In this document: positions 1-12,180 of the stretch, one piece after another
How positions within the stretch are numbered: the stretch's first letter is position 1
Layout: each line of letters begins with the position of its first letter
Assembly: GCA_013399305.1 (NCBI GenBank)
Contig: VXAI01000137.1
Coordinates: 1,785,812 to 1,849,811, forward strand
Direction: 5' to 3'
Source: Rostratula benghalensis
Lineage: Eukaryota > Chordata > Aves > Charadriiformes > Rostratulidae
DNA length: 64,000 nt
Position numbers and translations under genes: made by a program
The notes under the pieces: generated by a model
Told to the model about the DNA's origin: nothing
What the model saw: only the letters and a program-made list of their open reading frames with translations
Databases searched by the model: none

Positions 1-1210
1 TCCTGACCTGGATGCTCAGCATTTGTCATTCTTTCTCTCACACACTAGGCACACCACCGTGATGCAGTCCCAGTATTGATCTGGTGCCATAGGGTCAGCA
101 CTTAGATTACCATCATGATTACACTAATTACTCTTCTTCCATCTTTCTTTCCTCCCACCCACCAGCCTTAAACGCAGGGGATTGTCATGTAAATAAGTGA
201 CCTAATTAGCAGTGCTTTCAAACCATCTTACAATGAGGATCCCTCATGAGTAATACCAGCAAATCAAGGTTTTTGTGGAAAATAACTCCAAAAACCCTGC
301 TGTCCACTCCAGTTGGTTCAATGCATTAGGATTTGTTTATCTCTTCTGAAGAAAACGGCTCAATGATGTCAAAGATGAATAGCAGTAAGTCCATCTGCTT
401 CTCCTTGGCTTGTTAGAGGTGACAGCTTACTACAGTGTGAAAGGGGTGAAATCATTTTCAAAACTAGGTGACCAGACTCCAAAATGTGGTCAACCGTTGA
501 CATCACCAGTCCCTGGTGCACTTTGCCACGGTGCACAGGCTGTCAGATTGTTCTGATCTAACCAGCACTTATATTCCTGTGGGAACTGTGGGAATTGATT
601 CTAATAAGCAGGAATTGTGGAGAAGTCACAGCATGAGTCTGATGCAAAACCTAAGTAGTGTCCTGCTGATGCTAAGGCCATCTTTTTGCTTGTCTCCTTT
701 CCTTTGAGTGCATTCTTTGTGTTTCCCATTCTTCAGCCAACGATTGAAGCCCCTTTGTAGTTCCCATGGATATTCAGGTTCACACTTTCTAGGTCCTCCT
801 GGACAAGACTCAATTTGTTCTCATTTGTCTTCCAGCACAGACCTCCCTGCTGCATCTCCTCTTGTTTTGCAAACCAACCTATTAGAAAACAAAAATAGGC
901 AGCCCCCAAAATGCTTCTATCTGTAACTGTCAACACTCAAAGAAGGATCGTTAAGGTACCTACTGAACTCTGTTTATATTCGTTACACTTTCTTCACCTT
1001 GTCTTTAATTCTTACAAAGAAGAGGAATTTAGCTCTTGGGCTTGAGGACACTGACTGACTTCAGCACTTCTGCTTCTTGCTCTTACAGTGAGTACAATAA
1101 CCTGGGAGATCTGAGGTCCTTGTACAAATACAGCCCTCCCAGTATATCTTCTACCCAGGGCAATTTTGCAATGATGTTTCTGGGCCATTCATTGGCAAGG
1201 GGCAGCTCAA

Positions 1211-1594
1211 TCACAGAATTGGGGAATGGTTGGGTTGGAAAGAACCTTTAAAGGCCATCTAGTCCAACCCTCCTGCCATGGGCAGGGACATCTTCAACTA
1301 GAGAAGGTTGCTCAGAGCCTCATCCAGCCTGGATTTTAATGTTTTCAGGGATGGGGCAGCCACAGCTTCTCTGGGCCTGCCTGGGCCAGGGTCTCACCAC
1401 CCTCACAACAAAGAATTTCATCCTTCTATCTAGCCTGAATCTCCCTTGTGTCAGTGTGAAATGGTTCCTCCTCATCTTTGGCTCTACTCCCTGATCCAAG
1501 AGCTCTCCTAGAGGCCCTTTAGGGACTGGAAGGGACTCTAAGGTCTCCCTGGAGCCTTCTCTTCTCCAGGCTGAACCCCCCCAACTCTCTCAGG
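1211..1594 (-). mobile_element. CR1 LINE fragment, 3' end
   Basis: On the - strand it shows the CR1 3' region: the ORF2 end, then the block TGGCTGCCCCATCCCTG, then the TCTAGTTGAAG/GGACTAGATGG region and a diverged tail at 1211. It is 5'-truncated at about 1594 within the CTGGAGAAGAG motif. Confidence 0.85.
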
Positions 1595-3537
1595 ACATAG
1601 GACATCATGAAGGACTCCAAGAAAAGAAAAGTAAAAATTAAATTTATGCTTGTGTTTGCAAGAGAAGTTAAGTGGAATCTCAGATGGCTTGAAGCATCAC
1701 CCCCTTTCCTTGCCCAGTTTACCAGTCCCTTAACAAAATGTCTTGGTCCCTCAAGTTTTACTTCAATGTTGCTTATAGGTGTCCTCATTTTTCCTTTCTA
1801 GTTCTGAGGAAACTTTAAGTGCACGTTAGCAGCTTCATGTAGGTTTGGGATTTTTTTTTAAATTAAGCCAAGTGGGTGGCCAGCACCCACCTTCCTTATT
1901 CTCTTAACTGCCAAAAAATTAATCATTTCAGTTCACGTGGGGGACATCCTAACGACAATCTGCTGTGAAGTTGGTGGATAAATGTCTGTTCCCCTCTGCC
2001 TCACTTCACAAAAATGTGAATTTTTCTGTAATTCTCACAGATGCCCATCATTCCTGCCCGATGCTCACCAGTGAGTTAACGGCGGAGCCAGCGTGTTCTG
2101 AGTCAGATACCATAGAAACATCATTAATTTGGAGATATGTACATTGTGTTTATTCCCAGTGCTGTGAAGCCTTCTTTATTAACAGCTGACCTGAAATCAT
2201 CTTCATCGGCTCTAAGGACACGGTGCCTTGTGCGGAGCAGCTGGCCTGGAGATTTTCTGTTTTCCTTCCAACTCATTTTGGCTCACTTTTGCTCACTCAT
2301 TCACAAATGTTGACAATTTTTAAAAGCTCTTTTCCGCCTATTGAAACCAGTGACAAATGGGTAAAAGAAATTAGTCTGGGGGTGAATTTTTTTCTCTGTG
2401 TAGATTGAAGGAAGCGTCTCCACTGACTTAGTTCACTGGAGCTGTGATTTTGCCCAGTCTTTAATGAAAATGAAGTGAAGTGCGTGGCTGGTGCTTCCCA
2501 CAGAGAAGGGTGGAAAAGGCAAAAAATACTTTTCGTAATTCAGAAGCAGATAAATGGGTTTTAGTAAGCTTCCTAAATCAAGTTGCTCCTGAGCTAATAG
2601 AATTCAGCCCAAGAAATAATATTTCTCAGAGGGTTATAGAAGGGGAAAGTTACATTCTAAATTACTGACAAGAGAAAAATGTAATAAACAAGAGTTCTCC
2701 TAGCTGAGGAGCACTGGAACAGGAAACACTGGACTTTTCAAAGAGATCCTTCCATATCCAAAATCTTCAACTGTGACAACTCTCCCTCTCTCAGCTGCAC
2801 CTGAGCAATTTTGCTTCCTTCGGTGAAAAAAACAACCCTGCTCCTCGGAGTTCTGTAAATGAACCAAGAGGTTTGGGGTTTTCCCCACGCCTCTTCCAGA
2901 CTTGAAGAAAAGTGTTGACCTTAAAGAAAAGTGTTGAGAAACCAAACCTTCCAGTGGTTTGTTGTCCATTGCACCTCAAACCTCCCACCACACTATTTCC
3001 CCTGCCCCTCTAGCTCGGAGACACCTTCCCTCCCCTTCCCTCCTCACCCCCTGATTATCCCTTTCCTGAGGCTGCATATTTGCAGAGAGTAATGGAAAAC
3101 AAACCACTTTTAGAGGAATTATTGCCTTTTTAAAAGGGCTAATTTCCTTGCGAAATTTATGCCTGCCAGCAGAGGCAGACGAGGAGCTCCACAGGCAGCT
3201 CTAACGAGACAATTCATTAACTAGCGAGTGTACACACGCCATAAAAAACATTAATTCACAAAATGAAAAACTAATAGAGTGTTTAGCCTGTTCTTTATCA
3301 CCAGTGACAGTCTGTGCTCTCCTCATCATTAGTGTTTACTGAACTGATGGGGACTGCAGCCCGGCCTACTTATCACCACTCATCACAAATGAGGTCACGA
3401 TGGTTTTTTCCAGCATGGCTGCCTTGCCCCCTCTCCCACACTGAATTTTAACAGAGAGGCAGAGAAGGAAGTTCTCAGCCTTCAGTTTTGTCTTGGTAAT
3501 TTGTGGGAAGATCTCCTTCCTTCTCCATCTTCATCAG

Positions 3538-3687
3538 GTGGTGAAGTCTCCATCTCTGGAGACATTCAAAACCTGTCTGGACAAGTTCCTGTGGGACCTG
3601 CTCTAGAAGGACCTGCTTTGGCAGGGGTTTTGGACTAGATGATCTCCAGAGATCCCTTCCAACACCATATCATTCTGTGATTCTCTG
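3538..3687 (+). mobile_element. CR1 LINE 3' end, short
   Basis: About 150 bp of CR1 3' end: a TCTGGAGACATTCAAAAC block, GGACTAGATGATCTCCAGAG, then the tail ATTCTGTGATTCT. Severely 5'-truncated, and in the EXOC4 sense direction. Confidence 0.85.
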
Positions 3688-4440
3688 ACCTCAAGGAGGT
3701 TTGCAAGCGAAAATCCCTTTTTAAGGAAGGATCTTCCCGTATGATCCTGGTTGCCTTTACTAGAGGACAAGATTCATTAGTAGAAATTTGCTATGGGCAA
3801 TATTAATGAGAATCTCTCCCAGAGCTTGCTTTCTCTTTACTTCTGCCTGTCCTTTAAGTGTTGGCATAATTCTGCCCCTTCAGCCTGGCTGAGTGGTTGA
3901 TCCCAGTAAAAGGTGAGCCGGACCACTGCTTAGTATTTAGATAATTCCATCCTCCCATCTCCTGTTTGAAAAGTCCCGACCTCTGAAAGCACGTCCTTTC
4001 TTGGCATTTGTTTTGTTTTAATGAGAATCCCTGCTCTCTCCTGCGTTTTGCTGTCGATCGATCTTGTCAGCTGCACGTTCAACCTCGTACGTGTGTGGTC
4101 AATGTTCTCCATATCTCAGAACTTTGCAGGGGACAGGGTCGAGGAGGAGGGTTGAGGCTGTTGCATGAGATCGGTGCTTGGCTTCAGTAGGGGCTGACTG
4201 TTGTCACCTCTGCTCATCGGCACCCACACTTATCTGTAGAGATAGGTGTCTGTAGAGGCAAGTTCCTCTTGGAGTCAAGAGTTAACCTCACCCATCGTTG
4301 TAGAAGTGAAGGTCAGAGCACTGATGTGCAGAGCCACCGTCCTTGCCAGCTGCATGGGCCATGGAACTGCCCTTCAGTTTGGAGCCCATGTGAAGAAGAC
4401 ACCTGACATCAAAACTCGAAGTGTTAGATGCTCGGTACGT

Positions 4441-4507
4441 TGGAGGTTGGACTATTTGACCTCCAATGGTCTCTTCCAACCCAAACCAATCTATGACTCT
4501 GTGATCT
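4441..4507 (+). mobile_element. CR1-like 3' tail, very short
   Basis: Only the last 65-70 bp, with GGAGGTTGGACTATTTGACC, TTCCAACCCAAACCAAT and CTATGACTCTGTGAT. Its short length and divergence make this a weaker call. Confidence 0.65.
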
Positions 4508-4954
4508 TGGAAATCTTGGGAGATGTCGTTGCTCTTACTGAGTTTTTTTTCTCTGTATTTAAAGTCTGTAAAGACAACAATTTAGGTAAAAAGGACTGAT
4601 GCAACAATATCTGCATAAATACTTTAAGGATTCAGCCATATCTTAGGGGCCTGAAGGTTCACACTTCTGAAAATTAAGTAGGAGGATGTCAAACCCAAAA
4701 TCTAGCTTTGTTTCCTGATTTCCTGTAGCTCTGAAATAAGTCTTGTGGACTTTGGAAAATTCAAAATCCAGTTCCAGATTTTATGGCTCATTTCAGTTCT
4801 TTTTGATAAAGCTGCAGCTCAGAGATCCCCAAACAGACCAATTTAGAGGTAGGCAGCCAGCGATCTGTGCCTTAGAGCTTCAGATTACGCTCCTGCAGCC
4901 AGAACTTGGTCCAAGTGCCCATATGGGTTGTGTGTAGTTGCTGTTGTTCATTAT

Positions 4955-5045
4955 TTCTCGAGCGCCACAGGTGTGCAGAGCTCTTTGCAAGAGGATAAAA
5001 GGAGAAGGCCCCTGCTCCTCAGAGAGCTTGCACTCTAAATTAGAT
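4955..5045 (+). repeat. Possible ancient MIR/L2/CR1-L3-like repeat tail
   Basis: The stretch GTGCAGAGCTCTTTGCAAG followed by GGCCCCTGCTCCTCAGAGAG and CTTGCACTCTAAAT resembles the 3' end of old amniote LINE/SINE families (pattern: tally of 'cccctgcc...agagcttacaatctaa'). Identification is by memory of the pattern and is tentative. Confidence 0.35.
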
Positions 5046-5064
5046 TGAGGTGGCATCTCAAGAG

Positions 5065-5183
5065 CGAGGAGAGGTGGAAGTGGGACTGGAGGGGACAGGG
5101 CCGGCCCTGGGGACGAGGAGAGGTGGAAGTGGGACTGGAGGGGACAGGGCCGGCCCTGGGGACGAGGAGAGGTGGAAGTGGGA
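5065..5183 (+). repeat. GC-rich minisatellite, 49-bp period, about 2.4 copies
   Basis: Copies begin at 5065, 5114 and 5163, each with CGAGGAGAGGTGGAAGTGGG; the first two full units look identical and include GGGCCGGCCC, a self-complementary core. The third copy is partial. The near-perfect copy identity suggests a recent expansion or a polymorphic locus. Confidence 0.95.
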
Positions 5184-6674
5184 GAAGAAATGTGTAACCA
5201 CTAGAAGAAAAGCGGCTTGAGAGCGGGGTTCTGGTATTTATTCCCACAGAGAGAAAATCATTTGAGTTGATTTGCTTTGTCTGGTTCTCGTTGGTTATTT
5301 GGGGGGGGGGTTAATCTCCAGCAAGTCCTAATGTATCTCCCAGCTCCTGCAGCCAAGCGCAGCCATCTCCATATGATGCCCCATGGCCACTTGTGTCACC
5401 TTTTGGTGGGGCTGTGGGGCATCTCAGCGATGTTCCTGTCACCCCACAAAGCCCTTGCTCACGAGCATCACCGTGGTGGCTGCTTTCCCTTACCCAGCTC
5501 TGGCCCAGATTGACAGACCAGAGCTTAACAGAAACAGGTGGTTTTTCAATGCTGACATCTTTAAAAGACTCCTGCTGGTTGGCTTCAGAAGACAGAGATT
5601 CTCCTGGCATATGTCATCCTTCGGAGATCTCGCCAAAATAGGTCTTTGATGTTACATGTAATGTGCACACTGTGCTGCTGTACTCTTATCTCCCTTAAAA
5701 AAAAAAAAAAACCAACAACAAAAAAAAAACCCACCACATAATCACATATCCAATTCTTTCCAACTTCACCAATGTTTTTGCCTTTAAATACCCAGATACT
5801 CTTCTTTCTTGTTGGTGTTAAAGTGGTGATTTTGTCTCCCAATGGCATCGTCACCCTGTGATGCTGTAAAAGCTGTAGGAACAAGAGATGAGGAATGAGG
5901 AGAACTTCAGGTCAGCTTGAATGGCAATGATGAATAAAAACACATTAGATTCACACGCTGGGAACTTCAGCATGGAAAGAGGTGGTGGTGCACGGGGTCC
6001 CCAGAAAAGTCTCCAGCAGAGAGAGAAGAGTGAACCCTGAGCCTCCAAAGGCATGTTCCAGCATATAGCCTATAGCAAATTTCCTTTTCTCTGGGTGAAC
6101 TTGCAATTATTTCGGAGTTTCCTCTTCTGGAGAGGAAAGGGCTAAGAAGTTAAAATTTAAAAAGCTGTGAAGTGATCCCTAATGTTACCTGTGGGGCACA
6201 GCGAGCGTTTCATACTGCATCTCTTTCCCAAAAAAAAGGCTTTTTACAACAGAGTTGTAAAATTTCTCTGTGAGCCTTTCCCCTTGTAAAGCAAACGTGT
6301 GTCGTGCGAGGCAAAGCCTGAGTGTGTCGGAGGTTTATTTCTCAGGTTTGGGTTGCACTGGAGCCAAGGCAGAGCCCGTACCCTCAGGTTGATTTTTCTC
6401 CTTGCTCTGTTGAGCCATTTAAATCTCTTTGCAGTCACTCTGCTCAAGCAGGGAGCGGGCAGGATGCGCCATCGTAGACCTCGATTGGTTACAGAGCTTT
6501 GCTTATGGTCAACGCGGCGGGTTTTGTTTAGTATTGGAGGGCTCTGGTAATTGACATCCATCCATTTACAAGGCACAATCTGTCAAGAGGCCCCAGCGTC
6601 GCCTTGAATTGCAAAATGATTGAACTCATTGGTGACAAGGAGTGTGTGGAGTTTATTTTGTCTCAGGTTTGCTG

Positions 6675-7117
6675 GAATCACAGAATCTCAGGGATCGGAA
6701 GGGACCTGGAAAGCTCATCCAGTCCAATCCCCCTGCCAGAGCAGGAACACCCAGAGCAGGTCACACAGGAACGTGTCCAGGAGGGGTTTGAATGTCTCCA
6801 GAGAAGGAGACTCCACAACCTCTCTGGGCAGCCCCTTCCAGTGCTCCCTCACCCTCACTGTGAAGAATTCCTCCTATTTCAGTGGAACCTCCTCTGTTCC
6901 AGCTTGCACCCATTGCCCCTTGTCCTGTCATTGCCTGTCGCTGAGAAGAGCCTGGCTCCATCCTCCTGACACTCACCCTTTCCAGATTTATAAACATTCA
7001 TGAGGTCACCCCTCAGTCTCCTCTTCTCCAAGCTCAAGAGACCCAGCTCCCTCAGCCTTTCCTCCTGTGGGAGGTGCTCCACTCCCTTCATCATCTTTGT
7101 GGCTCTACGATGGACTC
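6675..7117 (-). mobile_element. CR1 LINE fragment, 3' end
   Basis: The - strand reads an ORF2 C-terminal remnant ([20 protein letters not shown]), the CTGGAACAGAGGAGG block, CCTTCTCTGGAGACATTC and a tail ending in TCTGTGATTCC. It is about 440 bp and 5'-truncated near 7117. Confidence 0.9.
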
Positions 7118-9069
7118 TGGAATTAAATGGTCTTTCGCCTTGGAGTGAGATAACCTTGGCTGTGCTTGCAGCAAGCTAGAAGAAATCCCAAACAAAACCC
7201 ATAACTGTTACCCAGCTGCATGGGAAGGTGACTTAAGACAAAGAAAATTAATCTGTTTAGGCAGCAAGATGATAAGGGCCAATGGAACAAGGTGTTGGCC
7301 ACTGCTTACCCAACCATTGGGTGCTGTGTTGGTCAGGAGGGTTCAAACTGGTGTAAATGGGTTATGAAGATGAAGAAGGGGAAGAAAAAGTGGATGGCTG
7401 ATGATCTGCTGTTTTGCTTTCCCAGCATTTCTGTTGGAGATACCTCCTCCCTCTTCCAGCAGAGAGCTCAAAGTCTGCTGGGTCACCCTTTGCCCAAAGC
7501 ACTGACCAACTCCATAGCCAGCTCCACATTACAGGTTTTTTTTGTTTTTATTTAAGACCCTTAATAATTCTGGCTCTAATTATTTTTTTGCTGCTACAGC
7601 TCCTTCTGTGGGTTCATGTGGCCAAGGCTGATGGAGCAAAACTGTCTTGAGTGAGACTGGAAGAAATGGGATTTTCTCGTTGGCTGTGAAATGGTCCTTT
7701 CTGGGTGTCTGAAAAAAGAGAAAGGAAAAAACTGATGGGCTCTGAAAGGCTTCCTTTGTTCTCAAAAAGCAAAAGTACACTTCAGTGTCCTTGTCGTGCA
7801 TAGGAGAAATTGGTATGCACCCCCCCAGTCAACACCAGACCCTCATCCCCACCGTGGGGGCTCTGAACACCCAGAAGGACCTACCTACAGTGCTCTTGCT
7901 TGAAATAAGGAGCAGATTGTCCCCGTCTCCCTCCTCCTCTTATCTCCGCTGACAAATATAATTACAGCTTCAACTTAAATTGCTGTAAATGAATTCTGGA
8001 GAGTAGAAAAATTGTGCCTGCATCTCTCCCCTGCAGAAATTAGCTGACTCTTGCGTTTTGGATGATGGGTCCATCCATCTCCACCGCTGGAGCAAGCTGG
8101 CACAATCGAACCCGAAGCTGCAGCCCCAGCACTGCTGAAGAGAGTCGATTGTTAGTCCATCTCTAGGAGAGACACTGATAGAAACTTCTCAAAAATGGAG
8201 GATTTTGGACTAAAAATAGCTGGCTTTTTTCCCCCTCATAGTAAAGAGGAGGTTTTGTGCTTTCTACTGTGGCCAACTAAGTACCCCTAGACCTGATCCT
8301 GCAGGGTCCTGCCACCCTCTAGGGAAACAAATGTCACTTGGAGGTCTTGTAGCCAAAAGATGTGTGGCAGCTGGGCAAACAGCTCTTCCAAAGCCCTTCC
8401 AAAGTCACCTCTTAACACCATTATCTGGAAACTAAGAGGCTGTGTAAACAAGCCCATCACCCCCTCACTGGTGATTTCATTTTCTCTATGGGAGAGACCT
8501 CAGTGAGCAGAGAGGGGCTTGAACAAGCACTGGGAGGGGGCATCCTTGTTATTTCCATTCCCCCTGGGTGGGTTGTCGCTCTCCTTTCCCTCTTTTTTTC
8601 CTCTTTTACACTCCAGACCAGTTAATTATTTTCAGCAAGTAGTTGCCAGGTTGTGAATTTCTCTACCGTGTTCCTCAGTTAAAAAAAAAAAACAAAAAAA
8701 ACCAAAAAAACAAACCGCAAAAAACTTCATAAACATAGCTGTGATTCCAGGATTTGCTGAAGGAATTCATTAATTTGCTGAAGGAGGTGACTTTCAGGAG
8801 CCGTGTTTTATGTGGCTTCACCCGTGCATGCTTTTCTCTGTTGTAATTTGCTGTAGGTTTAGATGTTCCTTTAATTGTAGACTTCTGTCTCCTATGTTTA
8901 CATGCTCTTCCGTACATTTCACACAAAATAGATCTGGGCTTTTTATCTCCTCATTGTTTGGGGGAGGTCGTTGTTTGGGGTTTTTTTTACTTTTCAGACT
9001 AGATCTGAAGGTGTGTTTAATTTTAGGATCTAACCAAAGCTCTGTGTTGGTTCCTCCGTCGGCCAATTG

Positions 9070-9670
9070 CATCTTGGGCTGCATCAAAAGATGGATTACC
9101 AGCAGATCCAGAGAGGTGATTCTGCCACTTTGCTCTGCTCTGGTGAGACCTCACCTGGAGTCCTGTGTGCAGGTCTGGAGCCCTCAAGACAGGAAGGACA
9201 TGGACCTGATGGAGAGGGTCCAGAGGAGGGCCACAAAGATGATCAGGGGGTTGGAGCACCTTTGGTATGAGGACAGGCTGAGGGAGCTGGGGTTGATCAG
9301 TCTGGAGAAGAGGAGGATCCAGGGAGACCTAAGAGCAGCCTTCCAGTACCTGAAGGGGGTACAGGAAGGCTGGGGAGGGTCTGTTTACAAAGGCCTGCAG
9401 TGACAGGACGAGGGGCAATGGCTTCAAGCAGGAGAAGAGCAGATTTAGACTGGATATTAAGAATAGGTTCTTCACTGTGAGGGTGGTGGAACACTGGACC
9501 AGGTTGCCCAGGGAGGTGGTTGAGGTCCCTTCCCTGGAGATATTCAAGGGGAGGCTGGACGAGGCCCTGGGCAACCTGGTGTAGTTGGGGGTGTCCCTGC
9601 TGACTGTGTGGAGGTTGGACTGGATGACTTTGAAGGTCCTTTCCACCCAGGACCTATGATTCTGTGATTC
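9070..9670 (+). mobile_element. CR1 LINE fragment with ORF2 C-terminal remnant
   Basis: It begins at CATCTTGGGCTGCATC, runs through an open stretch coding [20 protein letters not shown] and MERVQRRATKMIRGLEHLW (CR1 ORF2 C-terminus), and ends CTATGATTCTGTGATTC. This is one of the longer copies (about 600 bp) and part of a run of sense-oriented copies. Confidence 0.93.
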
Positions 9671-10115
9671 CTCTTTCAAAGCAGGCTGTGCAAACAGTGG
9701 CAAGTGACATTTACTTAATCAGTCTCCATCAAAACCAAAGTTTATTGTCAACAGTTCCTGGGTGATGTACAGGTCCTTTCTGTGCAGAGTTGAGTTGGTG
9801 TCTGGCTAAGTGTTCTCTCATGTAATGAATGTTAGTGCAAGAAAAGAGAGAAGGAGACAGTTCTTAAAGCCAGCAGGTAGCCTACCTCCGTTATTCAGGT
9901 TGATCACAGAACAACTATGGGCTGAACAAGTGAAGCAACCATGAAACAGAAAGCAGATACAGCAGAGCAAAAGAATATTTCCAAGGCAAGTGGAAAGCTC
10001 TAGTTCCATCGTGTCACCAACTGCAGCTCAAATATGGCATTTGCCTCTGGTTACTTGCGTTTCAGACAAATTAGTTAAAACTAGAAGCAGGGCAGAGAGG
10101 TTTTTTTTGTCAAGT

Positions 10116-10163
10116 ATTGGAACAGGCTGCCCAGGGGAGTGGTGGAGTCACCATCCTTGGAGG
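10116..10163 (+). mobile_element. Isolated internal CR1 piece fused to the next CR1
   Basis: The sequence TTGGAACAGGCTGCCCAGGG...GTGGAGTCACCATCC is the CR1 region normally about 250 bp before the 3' end, yet it runs directly at 10163 into an ORF2-stage CR1 sequence. That makes an out-of-order junction between two copies. Confidence 0.7.
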
Positions 10164-10576
10164 TATGAAGACAAACTGAGGGAGCTGGGGCTCTTCAGCC
10201 TGGAGAAGAAAAGGCTCTGGGGAGACCTTAGAGCAGCCTTCCAGTACCTGAACGGGGCTAGAGAAGAGCTGGAGATGGACTCTTTGTCAGGGAGTGGAGC
10301 GATAGGATGAGAGGGAACAATTTTAAATTGAAAAAGGGGAGATTCAGATTAGATACTAGAAAGAAATTCTTTCCTGTGAGGGTGGTGCGGCACTGGAACA
10401 GGTTGCCCAGAGAAGTTGTGGATGCCCTGTCCCTGGGAGTGTTCAAGGCCAGGCTGGATGGAGCTTTGACCAACCTGGTCTGGTGGGAGGTGTCCCTGCC
10501 CATGGCAGGGGGTTGGAACTTGATGATCTTTAAGGTCCCTTCCAACTCTAACCATTCCATGAGTCTATGATTCTGT
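10164..10576 (+). mobile_element. CR1 LINE 3' end
   Basis: It starts at TATGAAGACAAACTGAGGGA, continues through CTGGAGAAGAAAAGGCTC, GGTTGCCCAGAGAAG and GGTCTGGTGGGAGGTGTCC, and ends in CTATGATTCTGTG. It carries the abundant 'GGTGGGAGGTGTCC' tail flavour seen in most copies here. Confidence 0.92.
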
Positions 10577-10596
10577 GTATCTAAAAGATGTGTAGC

Positions 10597-10706
10597 TGTG
10601 GCACTGAGGGACAGGGTTTAGTGGTGGACTTGGCAGTTCTGGGTTATCAGTTGGACTCGATGATCTTAAGGGTCTTTCCGAAACTAAATGACTCCACAAT
10701 TCTGTG
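10597..10706 (+). mobile_element. CR1 3' tail of a different subfamily
   Basis: The features GGCACTGAGGGACAGGG, GTGGACTTGGCAGTTCTGGG and TTGGACTCGATGATCTTAAG, then ACAATTCTGTG, mark a second CR1 tail flavour. It sits only about 20 bp after the preceding CR1, so the two insertions are nearly abutting. Confidence 0.8.
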
Positions 10707-11852
10707 AAGAGGGATGGAGAACTCTGTAAGGCAAAGAAAACTGCTGGTATATGAAGAACCAAATATAAAACATGAATGAATAAGCTCTAGGCTGGAAATT
10801 AGGTCCCAGACTTGAACTTCACTGTTAGAGAAGTGAGGTTTTGAAGGAGCCAGCAAGGGAAGAACTCTGAATATCTTCAATACAGCACACAATTTCCACT
10901 CAAACCTATGGGACACAGGGCTTGTGGGGAGTGGATGTGATGATCCAGGAGATACCTTGCAAGCCCTATTATCTAATTCAAGTGGAAAGGGACCCGATTT
11001 CAAACATTGCTAATCACCCTGTGCAGGAAGTCATTTCTACAGTGCTGCCTGAATGAGGACTTCAACTTAGATATTTGGGAGACGCTTCCTCTAATTAGGG
11101 GAAAATACATGACAACAATGTGTTACTCTTGTCAATGAAGCTACTTCAGTAGCTTGAGTGGCAGAGATTTGTGTTGCAGGGGAGAAGGTTCAGAGTTCAG
11201 GCACTGTGATAAAATAGAAAGGATGAAGCTGCACAGACACTTCTCCAAGAGACGATGCTCTTGTGGTCAGGATAAACTCGAGGTGGTTTTGTTTTTTTTT
11301 TTTTAAGAGGTCTCAGTGAGAAGGAAACAGTTGGTCCATGATCTACTCGTGCCTGCTTTTTAATTGTTTTACTGCCCAAAGGCTGTGTTTTATTAACAAG
11401 AACGAAGAAAGCCTCCCAGATGCCTCTGAAGGGAATGGGGGCAGGGAAAGACTCACTCGAGGTTACATGGGGAAGTCTGTGGTGGCCAAAAAGGACCATC
11501 TTTCCTGACAGGGCCACTTCTTGACTCCTGAGTAGCTCTTTTCTCCCTCCAAGCGGAGCAAGATGAACGTTGCTGGGTTTTGCAGCTGCAGAAACACTCA
11601 TCACAGAGCAATATCTTCCCAAGCAAATGTATTCTGGTGGTTGATTAAACCCCTCAGATTCACTTTGGAGTTTAATCAATTGCAGAAGCAGTTTGTTGCT
11701 TCTCACACTCCCAAATTATAGAGGTCATTGCTCAGCAAAAGGTGGGAGAGAACGCGCGTATTCAGGGCGGAAGCAGACGGGATGCTGTGTTTGCTAAAGC
11801 TGAGCAGTATTGATGAAGGTTGTCACAAATTTATCCTGCCTTCTCTTTCTAG

Positions 11853-11994
11853 CCATGTCTCCTGGCCAGGACAGCCATGCCAGCCTGGAACACCTTCCTG
11901 CATCCGAACAGATCCTGCAAACCCTGAGTGAGTTGGCCAGGTCTTTCCAAGAGATGGCTGACCGCTGCCTGCTGGTTCTGCATTTGGAAGTCAG
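11853..11994 (+). CDS. EXOC4: EXOC4 (SEC8) coding exon, probably exon 15 of 18
   Basis: EXOC4 is one of eight subunits of the exocyst, the complex that tethers post-Golgi secretory vesicles to the plasma membrane before SNARE-mediated fusion. This 142-bp exon is bounded by AG (11851-11852) and GT (11995-11996, donor CAG|GTAAAA). It enters with two bases completing a codon begun upstream, then 46 codons, and leaves with AG, the first two bases of an Arg codon completed by the next exon. The peptide starts [14 protein letters not shown] and continues through [15 protein letters not shown] to CLLVLHLEV, which I recognise as the helical C-terminal half of vertebrate EXOC4. The ATG at 11855 is internal and not a start. 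Exon number is inferred from the human gene model. Confidence 0.93.
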
Positions 11995-12180
11995 GTAAAA
12001 GCCCTGAATTTGTGGATTGGGGGTGAGCTTGGGAGGCTGTAGGTTATGATTGTGTCCAGGGTACACGTTACAGAACCCAAGAGAGGTGTAATGGCCTGCT
12101 GTAGCATCAAAGCTCAGTCGAGAGATGCCAGATCCCATCACCATGGATGATGGTGGCAGTTCACTGAACGTGGAATTTCC

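Larger units (their letters stand above)
1..11852 (+). other. EXOC4: EXOC4 intron (3' part), upstream of the first exon in the window
   Basis: Intronic DNA ending in a good acceptor: a pyrimidine-rich tract (TTCTCTTTCT) followed by AG at 11851-11852. Its 5' end lies outside the window. It holds CR1 fragments (listed separately), a 49-bp GC-rich minisatellite at 5065-5183, A-rich runs near 5697-5730 and 8681-8722, and an AT-rich stretch at 3060-3420 with several TAAT cores that looks like a conserved noncoding element. Between the repeats I recognise no exon; the short open frames there have no family resemblance. Confidence 0.8.

Noticed and set aside
5035..5247. Proline- and serine-rich open frame with internal repeats on the - strand
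   Set aside because: The repeats come from the 49-bp minisatellite; open frame by composition only.
8810..9403. 197-codon open frame
   Set aside because: The second half is CR1 ORF2 remnant; the first half is chance open frame in unique intron.
11855..11998. ATG-initiated small open frame starting MSPGQD
   Set aside because: The ATG is inside an EXOC4 exon and in its reading frame; it is an internal methionine, not a gene start.
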